From positions 1-64,000 of the forward strand of contig NZ_JAMOHM010000018.1 in the NCBI RefSeq assembly GCF_024448335.1: a DNA stretch of 64,000 nucleotides, in the 5' to 3' direction. Shown here piece after piece: positions 39,893 through 53,585 of the stretch (position 1 is its first letter; each line of letters starts with the position of its first letter). The position numbers and the translations under genes were made by a program. A model generated the notes under the pieces. It was given only the letters and a program-made list of their open reading frames with translations, made no database searches and was not told the DNA's origin. This stretch comes from Stutzerimonas frequens (GTDB lineage: Bacteria > Pseudomonadota > Gammaproteobacteria > Pseudomonadales > Pseudomonadaceae).

Positions 39893-40335
39893 GTGGAATG
39901 GCACAGCAGGAGCGCACTCAGTGGCTGGGGCTTCTGTCCCGAGCTGACTGCGCCTGGCTGGAGCAGCTCTGGCTGCAACTGGAGCAGCACCTGCAGCCCC
40001 GGATGCTGGCCGGACCTGAGACCGGCATGCTGCGCCTGACCACCCAGGCCAGCGGCTCGCCGGTGGGCTTCCAGTTTGGCGAAGCCACCTGCAGCCGCTG
40101 CGTGGTCGAGATCGGGCTGCACCGCGGTTACGCGGTGCAGCTTGGCTCCGACCTGCGCAAGGCCCAGCTCTCGGCATGCCTCGACGCACTGTTCCAGGGT
40201 ATGGCGCCCACCGAGCGCGCCGCCTGCCTGGAGCCGATAAGCCTACGCCTCGCCGAACAACAGGCTGAACGCGAGCGCCTGGTAGCGGCGACCCGCGTGC
40301 ACTTTTACACCACCAAGACCTCCGGTGCCTCATGA
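39889..40335 (+). CDS. phnG: C-P lyase core subunit PhnG
   Basis: A 148-residue homologue of PhnG, a structural member of the PhnGHIJ core complex. RTQWLGLLSRADCAWLEQLW, TGMLRLTTQASGSPVGFQFGE and the VQLGSDLRKAQLSACLDALFQ stretch fit the family. ATGA overlaps with the FmdE-like gene and with phnH. Confidence 0.85.
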   Translation: MSGMAQQERTQWLGLLSRADCAWLEQLWLQLEQHLQPRMLAGPETGMLRLTTQASGSPVGFQFGEATCSRCVVEIGLHRGYAVQLGSDLRKAQLSACLDALFQGMAPTERAACLEPISLRLAEQQAERERLVAATRVHFYTTKTSGAS

Positions 40336-40898
40336 GAATCCCCTTGCAGGCATCTGCATCCTTATCGTTCCAGCACCAGCAGGCCAGAGCTTATCGCACG
40401 TTACTGATGGCCTTTGCTTACCCCGCTCGCCTGCAGCAACTGGAGGTAGGCGCCATGCAGGCCTGCATCGACTGCCTGCTGGACACCGCGACCCGGGTTG
40501 CCTTGAGTGTTGGCAGCCATGCCTGGTGCGAACGAATCCTGGCCACCGGAGCCATGCTTTCATCACAGCCCGAGTGGGTGTTCGCCGGTCCAGCACTGGC
40601 CGATCTTGACAGCATTCCGACCGGCAGTCGCGAGGTACCCGAGGAGGGTGCCACAGTGGTGATCGGCGTTGAGGCATTGTCCGAAACCGCCTTGCACACC
40701 CCCGGCGAGCTGTGCATCGGTGCCCGGGGCGCGGGCCTGAAAGAGCCCACACTGCTGTTTGTCAGCGGTCTCAAGCGCGGTGTCATCGAACACCACCAGG
40801 CCTGGCATGGCGAGTACCCGTGCGGGGTGGACCTTCTATTATGCGCGGGGCGTCAGGTTGTGGCCCTGCCCCGCCATCTGACATTGGAGCTACGTTGA
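40332..40898 (+). CDS. phnH: C-P lyase core subunit PhnH
   Basis: A 188-residue PhnH homologue (FQHQQARAYRTLLMAFAYPARLQQL at the N terminus; GPGI-type region replaced by ARGAGLKEPTLLFVSGL). PhnH is a dimer in the PhnGHIJ core and is needed, with PhnG, I and L, for the nucleophilic attack of phosphonate on ATP. Its TGA overlaps the phnI ATG (TGATG). Confidence 0.85.
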   Translation: MRIPLQASASLSFQHQQARAYRTLLMAFAYPARLQQLEVGAMQACIDCLLDTATRVALSVGSHAWCERILATGAMLSSQPEWVFAGPALADLDSIPTGSREVPEEGATVVIGVEALSETALHTPGELCIGARGAGLKEPTLLFVSGLKRGVIEHHQAWHGEYPCGVDLLLCAGRQVVALPRHLTLELR

Positions 40899-41944
40899 TG
40901 TACGTCCCGATCAAGGGTGGCGAGCAGGCCGTTGCGGCGTCCCGCCTGGCCGTGGAGCGGGCGCGGCGCGGCGACGAATCGCTGGCCGATATCGAGATTG
41001 CCCAGATCATCGCGCAGATGGGCCTGGCACTCGACCGGGTCATGAGCGAAGGAGGGCTCTACGACCCGCGCCTGGCCGCCATTGCCTTCAAGCAGGCCCA
41101 GGGTGATCTGGCCGAAGCGATTTTCCTGTTGCGCGCGCACCGCGCCCGTCTGCCCGATTTCGGTCTGGCCGCGCCGATCGACCTGACGCAACTGCGCTAT
41201 CAACGGCATATCTCGGCTACCCAGAAAGAGCTGGCCGGCGGGCAGATCCTAGGGGCCACTTACGACTACACCCACCGGCTGCTGGATTTCAGGCTGGAAA
41301 CCACACAGCCTCGTCCGGAGCTTGAGCCGTCAGTCGTTGGCGCGGATCAAGCGTTTGAGTCTCCGCTGAACGATCATGCCGAGCTGATTGCCCAGGAGGC
41401 CGCACAAGACCCTGTGGACATCACCCGCACCCCATTGTCAGCCAAGGCCACGCCCAGCGAGCGGCTGGCTCACCTGGCGCGCGGCGAGGAAGGCTATCTG
41501 ACCGGGCTGGCCTACGAGCGCCTGCGCAAGGCTGGGGCAGCCCATCCTTATGTGGCCGAGCTGGCCATGGGCAGCGTGGAGGTGGTGGTGGAGCTGGAGG
41601 ACATCGGCCTGAGCGTGTCCATCGGTGATTTGCCGCTGACGATCTGCACCAGCCTGCAACCCAATCTTGGCGACACACCACACTTGCAAAGCGGCTTTGG
41701 CATTGCCTTCGGCGCCAATGAGCGCAAGGCGGTAGCGATGGCGGTGGTGGACCAGCACATCAAGGCCGGACAGGCCCATGCCGATGTGCTGATGCACTGC
41801 GATGGTGTGGCGGCGGCGGGCTATGTCAGCCATCTCAAGCTGCCGCACTACTCGGACTTCGATGCCGATATCGCCCGGCTGCGAAGGATACGCGCCCAGC
41901 AAGCGGCAAGCGCGAACCGCGAACAGAACCAGAGCGACTCATGA
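40898..41944 (+). CDS. phnI: C-P lyase core subunit PhnI (nucleosidase)
   Basis: About 348 residues. MYVPIKGGEQAVAASRLAVE, DRVMSEGGLYDPRLAAIAFK and the ILGATYDYTHRLLDF motif are diagnostic for PhnI. In the known pathway PhnI with PhnG, H and L displaces adenine from ATP to give an alkylphosphonate ribose triphosphate. Overlaps phnJ by ATGA. Confidence 0.92.
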   Translation: MYVPIKGGEQAVAASRLAVERARRGDESLADIEIAQIIAQMGLALDRVMSEGGLYDPRLAAIAFKQAQGDLAEAIFLLRAHRARLPDFGLAAPIDLTQLRYQRHISATQKELAGGQILGATYDYTHRLLDFRLETTQPRPELEPSVVGADQAFESPLNDHAELIAQEAAQDPVDITRTPLSAKATPSERLAHLARGEEGYLTGLAYERLRKAGAAHPYVAELAMGSVEVVVELEDIGLSVSIGDLPLTICTSLQPNLGDTPHLQSGFGIAFGANERKAVAMAVVDQHIKAGQAHADVLMHCDGVAAAGYVSHLKLPHYSDFDADIARLRRIRAQQAASANREQNQSDS

Positions 41945-42753
41945 ACTACGCCTATCTCGACCAGCCCTCCAAGCGCGAAATCCGTCGCAAGATCCTCAAG
42001 GCACTGTGCCTGCCGGGCCGGCAAATTCCCTTCAGCGCACCGGAGCTGCCGATAGCCTATGGCTGGGGTGTCGGCGGCATGGCCATCACCGCTGCGCTGC
42101 TGCATCCGGGCGACCGCCTGAAGGTGGCCGACCACGGCTCGGACGAGACCGTCAATGCCCTTAACATCCGCGACTTCTTCGCCAGGACCGCCGGTATTGA
42201 AACCACCCGAGAAACGGCGACCGCCAGCCTGATCCAAACACGCCAGCGGGTGCCCGAAATGCCGCTGTGCGAAGGCCAGGTGTTGATTTATCAGGTGCCG
42301 CGCCCTGACCCACTGCGCGGCTTTATCGACAGCGCTCGCGAGGCGCGCCTGCGCCACGCTCACCACGACTACGGGCTGGTACGCACCGCGCTGTTCGAGA
42401 TGTGGTCGCGCCATGGCGAGGCCAGCCTGGGCTATGACCATCCGGTGGTCGTCGCAGGCGGCGCGCTCATGTCGCCCTCGCCGGTACCGGCCATGGACAA
42501 CGCCCGCCTGCACCTGATGCCCGCTCCGCAGATTTTCGGCGCGGCCCGCGAACGCCGAGTTTACGCCCTGCCCGCCTACTGCCCGGTGCAAAGCCTGGCA
42601 TTCGAAGACGTGGACTGCATACCACCGAAGGTGCCCGGCAACTGCCTGATCTGTGGCAGCACCGAGCACTACCTCGACAACATCGGGACCGGCGCAGCCC
42701 CCCACTGGGTGTGCTCGGACTCCGAAGCCTGCCGGAGCCGCTCCCGTGTTTGA
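41941..42753 (+). CDS. phnJ: Carbon-phosphorus lyase PhnJ (radical SAM)
   Basis: A 270-residue PhnJ, the radical enzyme that breaks the C-P bond. All four catalytic/cluster cysteines are conserved as Cys235, Cys238, Cys258 and Cys264 (NCLICGS ... VCSDSEAC), equivalent to E. coli Cys241, 244, 266 and 272, and the radical glycine is Gly26 in LPGRQIPF. This suggests an active enzyme. The GTG start of phnK lies inside its last codons. Confidence 0.94.
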   Translation: MNYAYLDQPSKREIRRKILKALCLPGRQIPFSAPELPIAYGWGVGGMAITAALLHPGDRLKVADHGSDETVNALNIRDFFARTAGIETTRETATASLIQTRQRVPEMPLCEGQVLIYQVPRPDPLRGFIDSAREARLRHAHHDYGLVRTALFEMWSRHGEASLGYDHPVVVAGGALMSPSPVPAMDNARLHLMPAPQIFGAARERRVYALPAYCPVQSLAFEDVDCIPPKVPGNCLICGSTEHYLDNIGTGAAPHWVCSDSEACRSRSRV

Positions 42754-43510
42754 ACTGCCACCACCGGTGCTGGAGCTGCGCGATGCCTGCCTGAACCTGG
42801 GTAACCGGCGCGTGTTGAAGCACTGTGATCTGTGCCTGTACCCCGGCGAGGTGCTGGCCATTGTCGGCCCTTCGGGGGCGGGCAAATCCAGCTTGCTCAA
42901 CGTTCTGTCGGGCCGACAAGCACCCAGCACCTGCGCGCTTTTCCAACTGCAGGGGCAGGATGTACGAGCCAGTGAGCACCATACCGTCCTGCAATTGCGC
43001 CGCCGCGCGACCGGGTATGTCGCGCAGGATGCCCACCAGGCCCTGGATCTGCACCTGAGCGCCGCCGCCAATATCGCGCGGCGCCTATTCGACCTAGGCC
43101 TGAACCATGCCGGCGATGCGCTGACACAGGCCAGGAGCTGGATCGAGCGCCTGGGATTGGCGCCCGGGCGCGCACATGAGCCAGTCATCCAGTTTTCCGG
43201 CGGCATGCGCCAGCGCATCCAGATTGCTGCCGCCATGGTGCATGGCCCGTCTGTGCTGTTTCTCGATGAGCCCACCTCGGGGCTGGACTCGGTGGCCCAG
43301 GCCGCGCTCATCGACATACTGATGCAGCTCAAGCATGAGCGCGCCACCTCGATGCTGTTCGTGACCCACGACCTGCGCCTGGCCCGGCTGATTGCCGACC
43401 GGGCGCTGGTCATGGATCAGGGCCGGATCGTCAGCGAGGCGGTTATCGACCGACTGTTGACCGAGCCGGATCACCCCACTGCCCAGGCACTGGTCAAGGC
43501 GGTGCTGTGA
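42746..43510 (+). CDS. phnK: C-P lyase ABC-type ATPase PhnK
   Basis: A 254-residue ABC ATPase with Walker A GPSGAGKSS, signature FSGGMRQRIQIAAAM and Walker B VLFLDEPTSGLD. PhnK docks on PhnJ of the core complex and works as a non-transport ABC subunit with PhnL. GTG start chosen because it gives a PhnK-like N terminus (MFELPPPVLELRD). Overlaps phnJ and phnL. Confidence 0.88.
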   Translation: MFELPPPVLELRDACLNLGNRRVLKHCDLCLYPGEVLAIVGPSGAGKSSLLNVLSGRQAPSTCALFQLQGQDVRASEHHTVLQLRRRATGYVAQDAHQALDLHLSAAANIARRLFDLGLNHAGDALTQARSWIERLGLAPGRAHEPVIQFSGGMRQRIQIAAAMVHGPSVLFLDEPTSGLDSVAQAALIDILMQLKHERATSMLFVTHDLRLARLIADRALVMDQGRIVSEAVIDRLLTEPDHPTAQALVKAVL

Positions 43511-44124
43511 TGAACCGGCCCACCGTGCAACTTAGCGTTTACAGCGACATGCTCAAAGGCCCGGCCACCCACCTGGTAGCCGGTTCCGGCCAGATCGTCC
43601 ATATCTGGGGGGCATCCGGGGCGGGTAAATCCACGTTGCTCTCGCGTATCTGGGGCAGCCGCAGCATGGGCGGCGGCCAACTGAGAGTAGAGATAGACGG
43701 CACCACGCTGGATCTGGCCGGCATGCCAGCCGCCCGGCTGGCGTTTGTCCGCCCACGCCTGATGACCTATGTGGAGCAGCGTCCCACCGTGCTGCCGCGC
43801 ATCAGGATGCGCGACTGGCTTTGCGCTTGCTCTGCTAGGCAACTACAGGCGGGGCTTGAGCAACTCGATCTGGCGTCCGGTCTGCTGCAGCGCTGCTCAT
43901 CGGATCTGTCCGGTGGTGAGTTGCAGCGCTTTGCCCTGTTGCGGGCCTTTTGCTCGCCTGCGCCGATCCTGTTACTGGACGAACCCTGCACCGGGCTGGA
44001 TCGGAGTCGCTACGAGCACGTCGTGGAACTGCTCAGGCAGGCCAAAGATAGCCATCGGCTGGTGATCTACACCAGCCACGCGCCGACATCCTGGGCCGAT
44101 CAGGAATTGGAACTGCCTGGTTAG
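43510..44124 (+). CDS. phnL: C-P lyase ABC-type ATPase PhnL
   Basis: A 204-residue ABC ATPase with Walker A GASGAGKST, signature LSGGELQRFALLRAF and Walker B ILLLDEPCTGLD. Size and position match PhnL. The ATG overlaps the phnK TGA. Last gene of the coupled operon; phnM, phnN and phnP, which usually follow, are absent. Confidence 0.85.
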   Translation: MNRPTVQLSVYSDMLKGPATHLVAGSGQIVHIWGASGAGKSTLLSRIWGSRSMGGGQLRVEIDGTTLDLAGMPAARLAFVRPRLMTYVEQRPTVLPRIRMRDWLCACSARQLQAGLEQLDLASGLLQRCSSDLSGGELQRFALLRAFCSPAPILLLDEPCTGLDRSRYEHVVELLRQAKDSHRLVIYTSHAPTSWADQELELPG

Positions 44125-44239
44125 CAGGCCCTGCCCATAGCCCGTAAAGCTGCCCAGCCGAAGATGTCATCAGCGCCAAAATGTGAATACGTCTCATCTG
44201 CGCAAGAAAATACCTATCAATTGGATAAGGAGGTTTGAA

Positions 44240-46363
44240 GTGCTCAACACACCATGCGCCCACCCGCTACGGGCTCCCTCATTCAGCGCCCTGCTCCTGC
44301 TGGCCGCTCCGGCCATCGCCAGCTCCGCACAGCCTATCGAGTTGCAGGAGTCGGTGATCGTTTCCGCCAGCCGCTCGGTCGTCAGCATCGAGGAGTCCCC
44401 TCGTACCATCACGGTTATCGACTCGCAGCAGATTCGCGAGTATCTCAATGCTGGCGGTATCCAGCGCCTGCTCGTCGAGGTACCGGGTATCGAGTATGCG
44501 CGCAGTGGCGGTCTGGGTGGGCAATTGGTGATCCGCGGACAGAACAGCAACAGCGGTCGCACGGTACTGGCAATCGACGGCGATCGTCACCGTGGTCGCA
44601 GTACTCTGGAGTTCAACCTGCTCGACCCCAACGCCATCGAGCGCATCGAGATCATTCGCGGCCCAGCCTCGGCGCTGTACGGTTCAGATGCGATGAGCGG
44701 CGTGGTCAACATCATCACCCGCCGCGCCCATGTCGAGGATGGCCAGGACTTCTCGCTGGCGCCCAAGCTGCGGGCTGCCGAATGGTCGAGCAATGGCAAC
44801 ATGTACGGCGTGCGCGGCGAGTTGGTTGGCGGAGGCAATGGTTTCGACGTACTGATCGGACTCAACCAGCGTACCGCCAACGACTACGATAGCCCCCTCG
44901 GCAAGGTGGACAACAGCGACTACGACAGTCGGGGGCTGGACTTCAACCTCGGCTACCGAACCAGCACTACGGCGCGCTGGGAACTGTCCGGGCGCTATCA
45001 GCACGTCACCACCGGTCGCGCCGGCGGCCTGGGTGCCGCGCCTGGCCCCGACTTGCTGGAGGTTCGCGAAGATCCTCTGGTCGAACGCTACCTGCGCCTG
45101 AGCTACGCCAACCTGGCCTTCGACGACTGGCTCGACACCCTGGATGCCAGCCTCTATGTCCGCCAGATCAAGACCGATAGCTACCAAGTCAACCGCAAGA
45201 ACGCCACGCGCGATGTGGCGACTCACCAGAAGAACCATTCTCCGACAGTGTTCGGCGGCCACCTGACCGCCACCCGGCAGATCGAAGATCACCAACTGAG
45301 CTTTGGTGGCGACTTCTTTAACGAGGCAGCCGACGGACGCAAGAGACTGCAACAGCGCTACAACAAAGATGGCACGCTGCAGGCCGAAGGTACCTGGAAT
45401 ACCTTGGAGCGAGATACCGAGCAGACCAGCTTCGGCCTGTTCGTCAGCGACGACTGGTACCTCAACGAGCGCTGGTCGCTGGCCGGGGCCCTGCGCGGCG
45501 ACATGGTTCAGGTCAAGGTCGGCAGCGGCATCACTGGCGAAAACAGCGCCGTCACGCGCGCCTACCAGGGCAACACCAACAATCGCCACAGTGCCCTTAG
45601 CGGCAGCCTCGGCGCAGTGTACCGACTGACGCCCGACTGGCATCTGGTGGGCAACCTGAGCCGCGGATTCCGCGCACCCTCCGGCCAGCAGATGGCGCGG
45701 ACCAGTGTCGCCGCCACTCTCACCACCCTACCCGCACCAGACCTTGAGCCAGAAACCAACCTCACCGCCGAATTCGGCGTGCGCTGGTATGGCGAGCAGA
45801 GCCAGGCCAGTCTGAGCGCCTACCAGAGCCGCTACGACGACCTGATCGACCTCGTTTCTGTCAGCAGCGGTGTGATGCAGCAGCAGAACATCAGCAAGGC
45901 CATCATCGAAGGCATCGAGCTGGAGGGCAAGGCCCGGTTGCTTGGCCCCTGGAGCATGCGCTATGCGCTGGCGGCCACCCGCGGTACCAATGAGGCCGAA
46001 GATCAGCCACTGGACGGCATCGCGCCGCTCAGCGGCCAACTGACCCTGCGCTACCAGGCCGATCGCTGGTACAGCGAGGGCAAGGTGCGCGGCTATCGGG
46101 GCAGAACCCGCATTGACGACAGCCAGGAACGCAAAACCGCCAGCTACGCCATGGTCGACCTGTATGCCGGTAGCGATTTGAGCCAACTGTTCGGCGCGCA
46201 GTGGAAACATTGGAAGGTCAGCGTCGGCGTAGAAAATCTGTTCGATCGGGTCGGACGCAACCCGACCACAGCCGAAGATCTGGCCTACTCCAACGACCTG
46301 CTCGGCAACCCGCTGGTCGAGCCGGGCCGCACGGCACAGCTCAAGCTGCTGGTGGACTACTGA
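44240..46363 (+). CDS. TonB-dependent outer-membrane receptor
   Basis: About 707 residues. The GTG at 44240 follows the strong site AAGGAGG and opens a signal peptide (MLNTPCAHPLRAPSFSALLLL...IASSA). A TonB box (ESVIVSAS), plug (YGSDAMSGVVNIITRR) and 22-strand barrel ending in LKLLVDY follow. Such receptors import ligands too large for porins: siderophores, haem, cobalamin, metal chelates. It starts 115 bases after phnL on the same strand and completes an outer- and inner-membrane uptake route for the FecB-like system. Confidence 0.93.
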   Translation: MLNTPCAHPLRAPSFSALLLLAAPAIASSAQPIELQESVIVSASRSVVSIEESPRTITVIDSQQIREYLNAGGIQRLLVEVPGIEYARSGGLGGQLVIRGQNSNSGRTVLAIDGDRHRGRSTLEFNLLDPNAIERIEIIRGPASALYGSDAMSGVVNIITRRAHVEDGQDFSLAPKLRAAEWSSNGNMYGVRGELVGGGNGFDVLIGLNQRTANDYDSPLGKVDNSDYDSRGLDFNLGYRTSTTARWELSGRYQHVTTGRAGGLGAAPGPDLLEVREDPLVERYLRLSYANLAFDDWLDTLDASLYVRQIKTDSYQVNRKNATRDVATHQKNHSPTVFGGHLTATRQIEDHQLSFGGDFFNEAADGRKRLQQRYNKDGTLQAEGTWNTLERDTEQTSFGLFVSDDWYLNERWSLAGALRGDMVQVKVGSGITGENSAVTRAYQGNTNNRHSALSGSLGAVYRLTPDWHLVGNLSRGFRAPSGQQMARTSVAATLTTLPAPDLEPETNLTAEFGVRWYGEQSQASLSAYQSRYDDLIDLVSVSSGVMQQQNISKAIIEGIELEGKARLLGPWSMRYALAATRGTNEAEDQPLDGIAPLSGQLTLRYQADRWYSEGKVRGYRGRTRIDDSQERKTASYAMVDLYAGSDLSQLFGAQWKHWKVSVGVENLFDRVGRNPTTAEDLAYSNDLLGNPLVEPGRTAQLKLLVDY

Positions 46364-46587
46364 GGCGCCGCCCTGCCCTGCTAGTCGCTGTTGCTCCGAC
46401 AGAAGGCAATTCCGTCGCTGCAACTCAATGCCGGGGGCACGTGCTCCAGCCCCCGTAGAGTCTGCTCAGCTCAAGCGCTAATACTATCGAGATACAAAGG
46501 CGGGGCAATCAGCCGAACGGAGCTGACCACTCGCACGGACAACGGCTCGCGAGCATGGCTAGCGCCTACAGTAGAGCCTCGCACCCT

Positions 46588-47215
46588 TCAATTGCCCTCC
46601 GCGTCGGCACGCAACAACGCCTGGCTGATCGCCTGCCCGACCTGCTCGAACAGGCGCCCGGCCTCGCTGCCTTCGTCAAGCGCTTCGGCGCAGGCCACCA
46701 CGACGATCGCGCGGGTTGCATCCTGCGGCTCGATGACGCCGACGTGGCAGGCGCGCTCAAGCTGCGTGCCGGTCTTCTGGATAAAGGGCACATCCTCGGG
46801 CAGCCCGGCTTCGAGGCGGTAGTTGTCGTAGGAGCCGAGCTTCATGTCGTCATACAGCAGCGCGCGGCTCTGCGCGGACAAAAGCTCGCCACGCACCAGC
46901 TTTTCCAGCATCGCGCCATAGGCGACCAGGCTGCTGGCATTGAGGTTGCGCGCGTAGTAGCGCTCGTAGGCCTCCTCCATGCTGGCGGCTTTCAACTGTT
47001 CCGGCTGCAGGTCCAGCGCCTTGGCCACGGCCTGGTAGCGCGGTTTGCTGAAGGGCGCGGAGGCCAGTTCCACCAGCTGCATGTTTTCCAGCCGTGCAGC
47101 ATCCGGGTGCACTTCGCCATAGACGTCGCGGCGCACCTGGGTGAAGGTGGTGATGGCCTCGAAAAAACCGCCCATGCTCTTGCCGGTACGCGCGTTGAGC
47201 TGGTCTTCGCCCACT
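46588..47215 (-). pseudogene. Class A beta-lactamase-like serine hydrolase, 5' part missing
   Basis: The C-terminal two thirds of a class A beta-lactamase-like protein: VAYGAMLEKLVRGELLSAQS, the QKTGTQ box (KTG triad) and RAIVVVACAEA. The SxxK nucleophile motif and all sequence before it are missing. Upstream of about 47,215 the frame continues into unrelated DNA that encodes a relaxase-like protein on the other strand, so a recombination joint has removed the 5' part. Not expected to be active. Confidence 0.75.
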
Positions 47216-47219
47216 GAAA

Positions 47220-48278
47220 GCCACCCGAAAACTCGCGGCTGAAAGCTTCCGCCAGCTACCCCAAGCCGAAGCCTTAAAGGCTCACCCGGAGCTAGCAGAC
47301 GCTTATGCCTCCATCGCCTCAACGCGGGTTACAGCTCGGGATCACGGCTTGAGTCCAGAGCAGCGGCATGTGGTTATGGCGCGCACCCGGCTCAATATCG
47401 CCGCCGCGATAGAGCGGGGCACCACGCCTCAACCCGATTATTTCCGCACAGCATTTGACTCAACAAAGCCACCGGCTGCAGCCGTCAGGGCCGAGGTCAA
47501 GCAAATGTTTGCCCTGGAGCCAGATAGCAAGATCAACGCCGGGAACATATCGGCCAAGGTTGCTGTAAACGACCTGCAAGCCTTGCGGCTTGAAGGGGTC
47601 GCCAATGATCGTGCAGCCGCAGCCCGGACGATCATCGAAAAGCTCAATGAAATCAGGAGCAGCAGCACAGAAAGCGGGAGGGCAGAAATCCGCAACGGTG
47701 CAATGGCAGTTGCAGCCCTTTGTGGCGCGGATAAGGCATTGGCTGCTGAAATCTCAAACGCCGCAGACCTTGAGTCTAATCAGTATATTCCGGTCATCAT
47801 CGACCAGGGCCATGTGCACCATGGCAATCGCAGCAGCGTGCAGTTGGCGGCGGCAGCACTGATCTGCTCTGTGTTGATGCATCAGCACCTGATGTACGGT
47901 GCCATCGGAGTGTTGCTGCCAGCTGCCTTTGTCCTGGGTCTCAAGGGGCTGCGCTGGTGGTGGCTGCCTGCTGCCTTAGCGGTATTGGCCAATGGGCGAA
48001 ACCGATGGGTTGTGGAATCGGCGGTAACCCCGGAGACACTTCTTATATTCGTCACAGCAAGCGGGGCCGCGATTCTGGGGCTTGTTCTACTGCGCTGCGC
48101 CATCTCCTTTAATGTCTGGCCAGTCAGCCGATGGGGCTACTGGTTTTACCCAGGACATCTGATGGTTCTTTATGTGCTGCGTGGTGTGGTCGTGGCAGAA
48201 CGCTATTGTGCAACACCTGCCCTGTCCAGTGCGGATGCGAAGCGTCGCTGGCCGGAGATGCCTTTGGAGGAGTTGTGA
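47220..48278 (+). pseudogene. Relaxase-like C-terminal fragment joined to a TraX-like C terminus
   Basis: The frame is open from about 47,220 (KLAAESFRQLPQAEALKAH...), with an internal ATG at 47,349. The first 190 residues resemble the alanine-rich C-terminal regions of plasmid relaxase/primase proteins (DHGLSPEQRHVVMARTR). After about 47,800 the sequence changes to membrane segments ending in NVWPVSRWGYWFYPGHLMVL, a TraX pilin-acetylase hallmark. Both parts lack their N termini, so this is probably plasmid debris fused by deletion. The first part's family is a weak assignment. Confidence 0.6.
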
Positions 48279-48424
48279 AAGGTAGATTGCATCATCAGTA
48301 GTGGATAACTGAATCGCCCCTGTTGCCCTAGGTGCTTGTGACGTACGGTGATGGAGCGGGCGCAGCCGTTCATGAAGGGCAGCTCCTGGCCGGTTAGCGA
48401 CCACCGTTCAGGCTAGCCATTCTT

Positions 48425-48445
48425 GTCCTCCCACACGTGGAGGAC
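48425..48445 (+). promoter_or_regulatory. Hairpin sequestering the ribosome site of the small integrase
   Basis: GTCCTCC (48425-48431) pairs perfectly with GGAGGAC (48439-48445). The second arm contains the Shine-Dalgarno GGAGGA, six bases before the ATG, so the mRNA would hide its own ribosome site. Confidence 0.7.
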
Positions 48446-48450
48446 TTGCT

Positions 48451-49071
48451 ATGAACATCATCGCTACCTGCAGCCGCCAGCCCTGGAGCAAAGGAAAACT
48501 GGTCGGACAGAAAACCCCACTCCGACTGAGAGATATCTGGGCCATCCGAGTAAGGCTTCAAATTGCAGAAAGAACTCGGGATCTGGCTCTCTTCGACCTG
48601 GCCATCGACAGCAAGCTTCGAGCCTGCGACTTAACCAAGCTCCGTGTGCGGGACGTTGCCCATGGTGAGCAGGTGTCATCACGAGCAATAGTGATGCAGC
48701 AGAAAACACAGCGGCCAGTGCAGTTCGAGATCACTGAGCAAACTCGGGCGGCGCTCGCGGCTTGGATACATCAAGTACAGCTCCGCGGCGAGGACTACCT
48801 GTTCCCGAGTCGACTGCATAACTCAGACCATCTATCCACTCGTCAGTACGCCCGTATCGTCAAAGGCTGGGTGAAAGCCATTGGCCTTGACCCAGCCATG
48901 TATGGCACTCACACAATGAGACGCACAAAGGCATCACTGATCTATCGCAGGACGAAGAACCTGCGGGCCGTTCAACTGCTGCTCGGCCATACGAAGCTGG
49001 AGAGCACCGTTCGATATCTGGGAATTGAGGTCGATGACGCCTTGGAAATGGCGGAACAGACCGAAGTGTGA
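48451..49071 (+). CDS. Small tyrosine recombinase
   Basis: A 206-residue recombinase with the catalytic domain only. Arg in KLRACDLTKLRV, HTMRRT (His-xx-Arg), LLGHTKLEST (His) and the nucleophile Tyr in TVRYLGI are all present. The N-terminal core-binding domain is very short. Similar single-domain integrases are common on pseudomonad plasmids and transposons. It ends 33 bases before the ptxE stop codon on the opposite strand. Confidence 0.85.
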   Translation: MNIIATCSRQPWSKGKLVGQKTPLRLRDIWAIRVRLQIAERTRDLALFDLAIDSKLRACDLTKLRVRDVAHGEQVSSRAIVMQQKTQRPVQFEITEQTRAALAAWIHQVQLRGEDYLFPSRLHNSDHLSTRQYARIVKGWVKAIGLDPAMYGTHTMRRTKASLIYRRTKNLRAVQLLLGHTKLESTVRYLGIEVDDALEMAEQTEV

Positions 49072-49078
49072 CCATGTG

Positions 49079-49104
49079 TAGCGACGGCCAAAGTCAGGCC
49101 GTCG

Positions 49105-49107
<3 letters not shown>
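49079..49107. terminator. Hairpin between the small integrase and ptxE
   Basis: TAGCGACGGCC pairs with GGCCGTCGCTA around AAAGTCA. It overlaps the ptxE stop codon and lies 8 bases after the integrase stop, so it may end transcription from both sides; no T run is visible. Confidence 0.6.
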
Positions 49108-53495
<4,388 letters not shown>

Positions 53496-53585
53496 TTGAT
53501 CACCTTTCGCAATATTGCTGGCCGCACAATTGCGGTTCGCGATGCAAAGGGTAGAAATTCCTTGTTAACGCACTGCTTCTAAATG

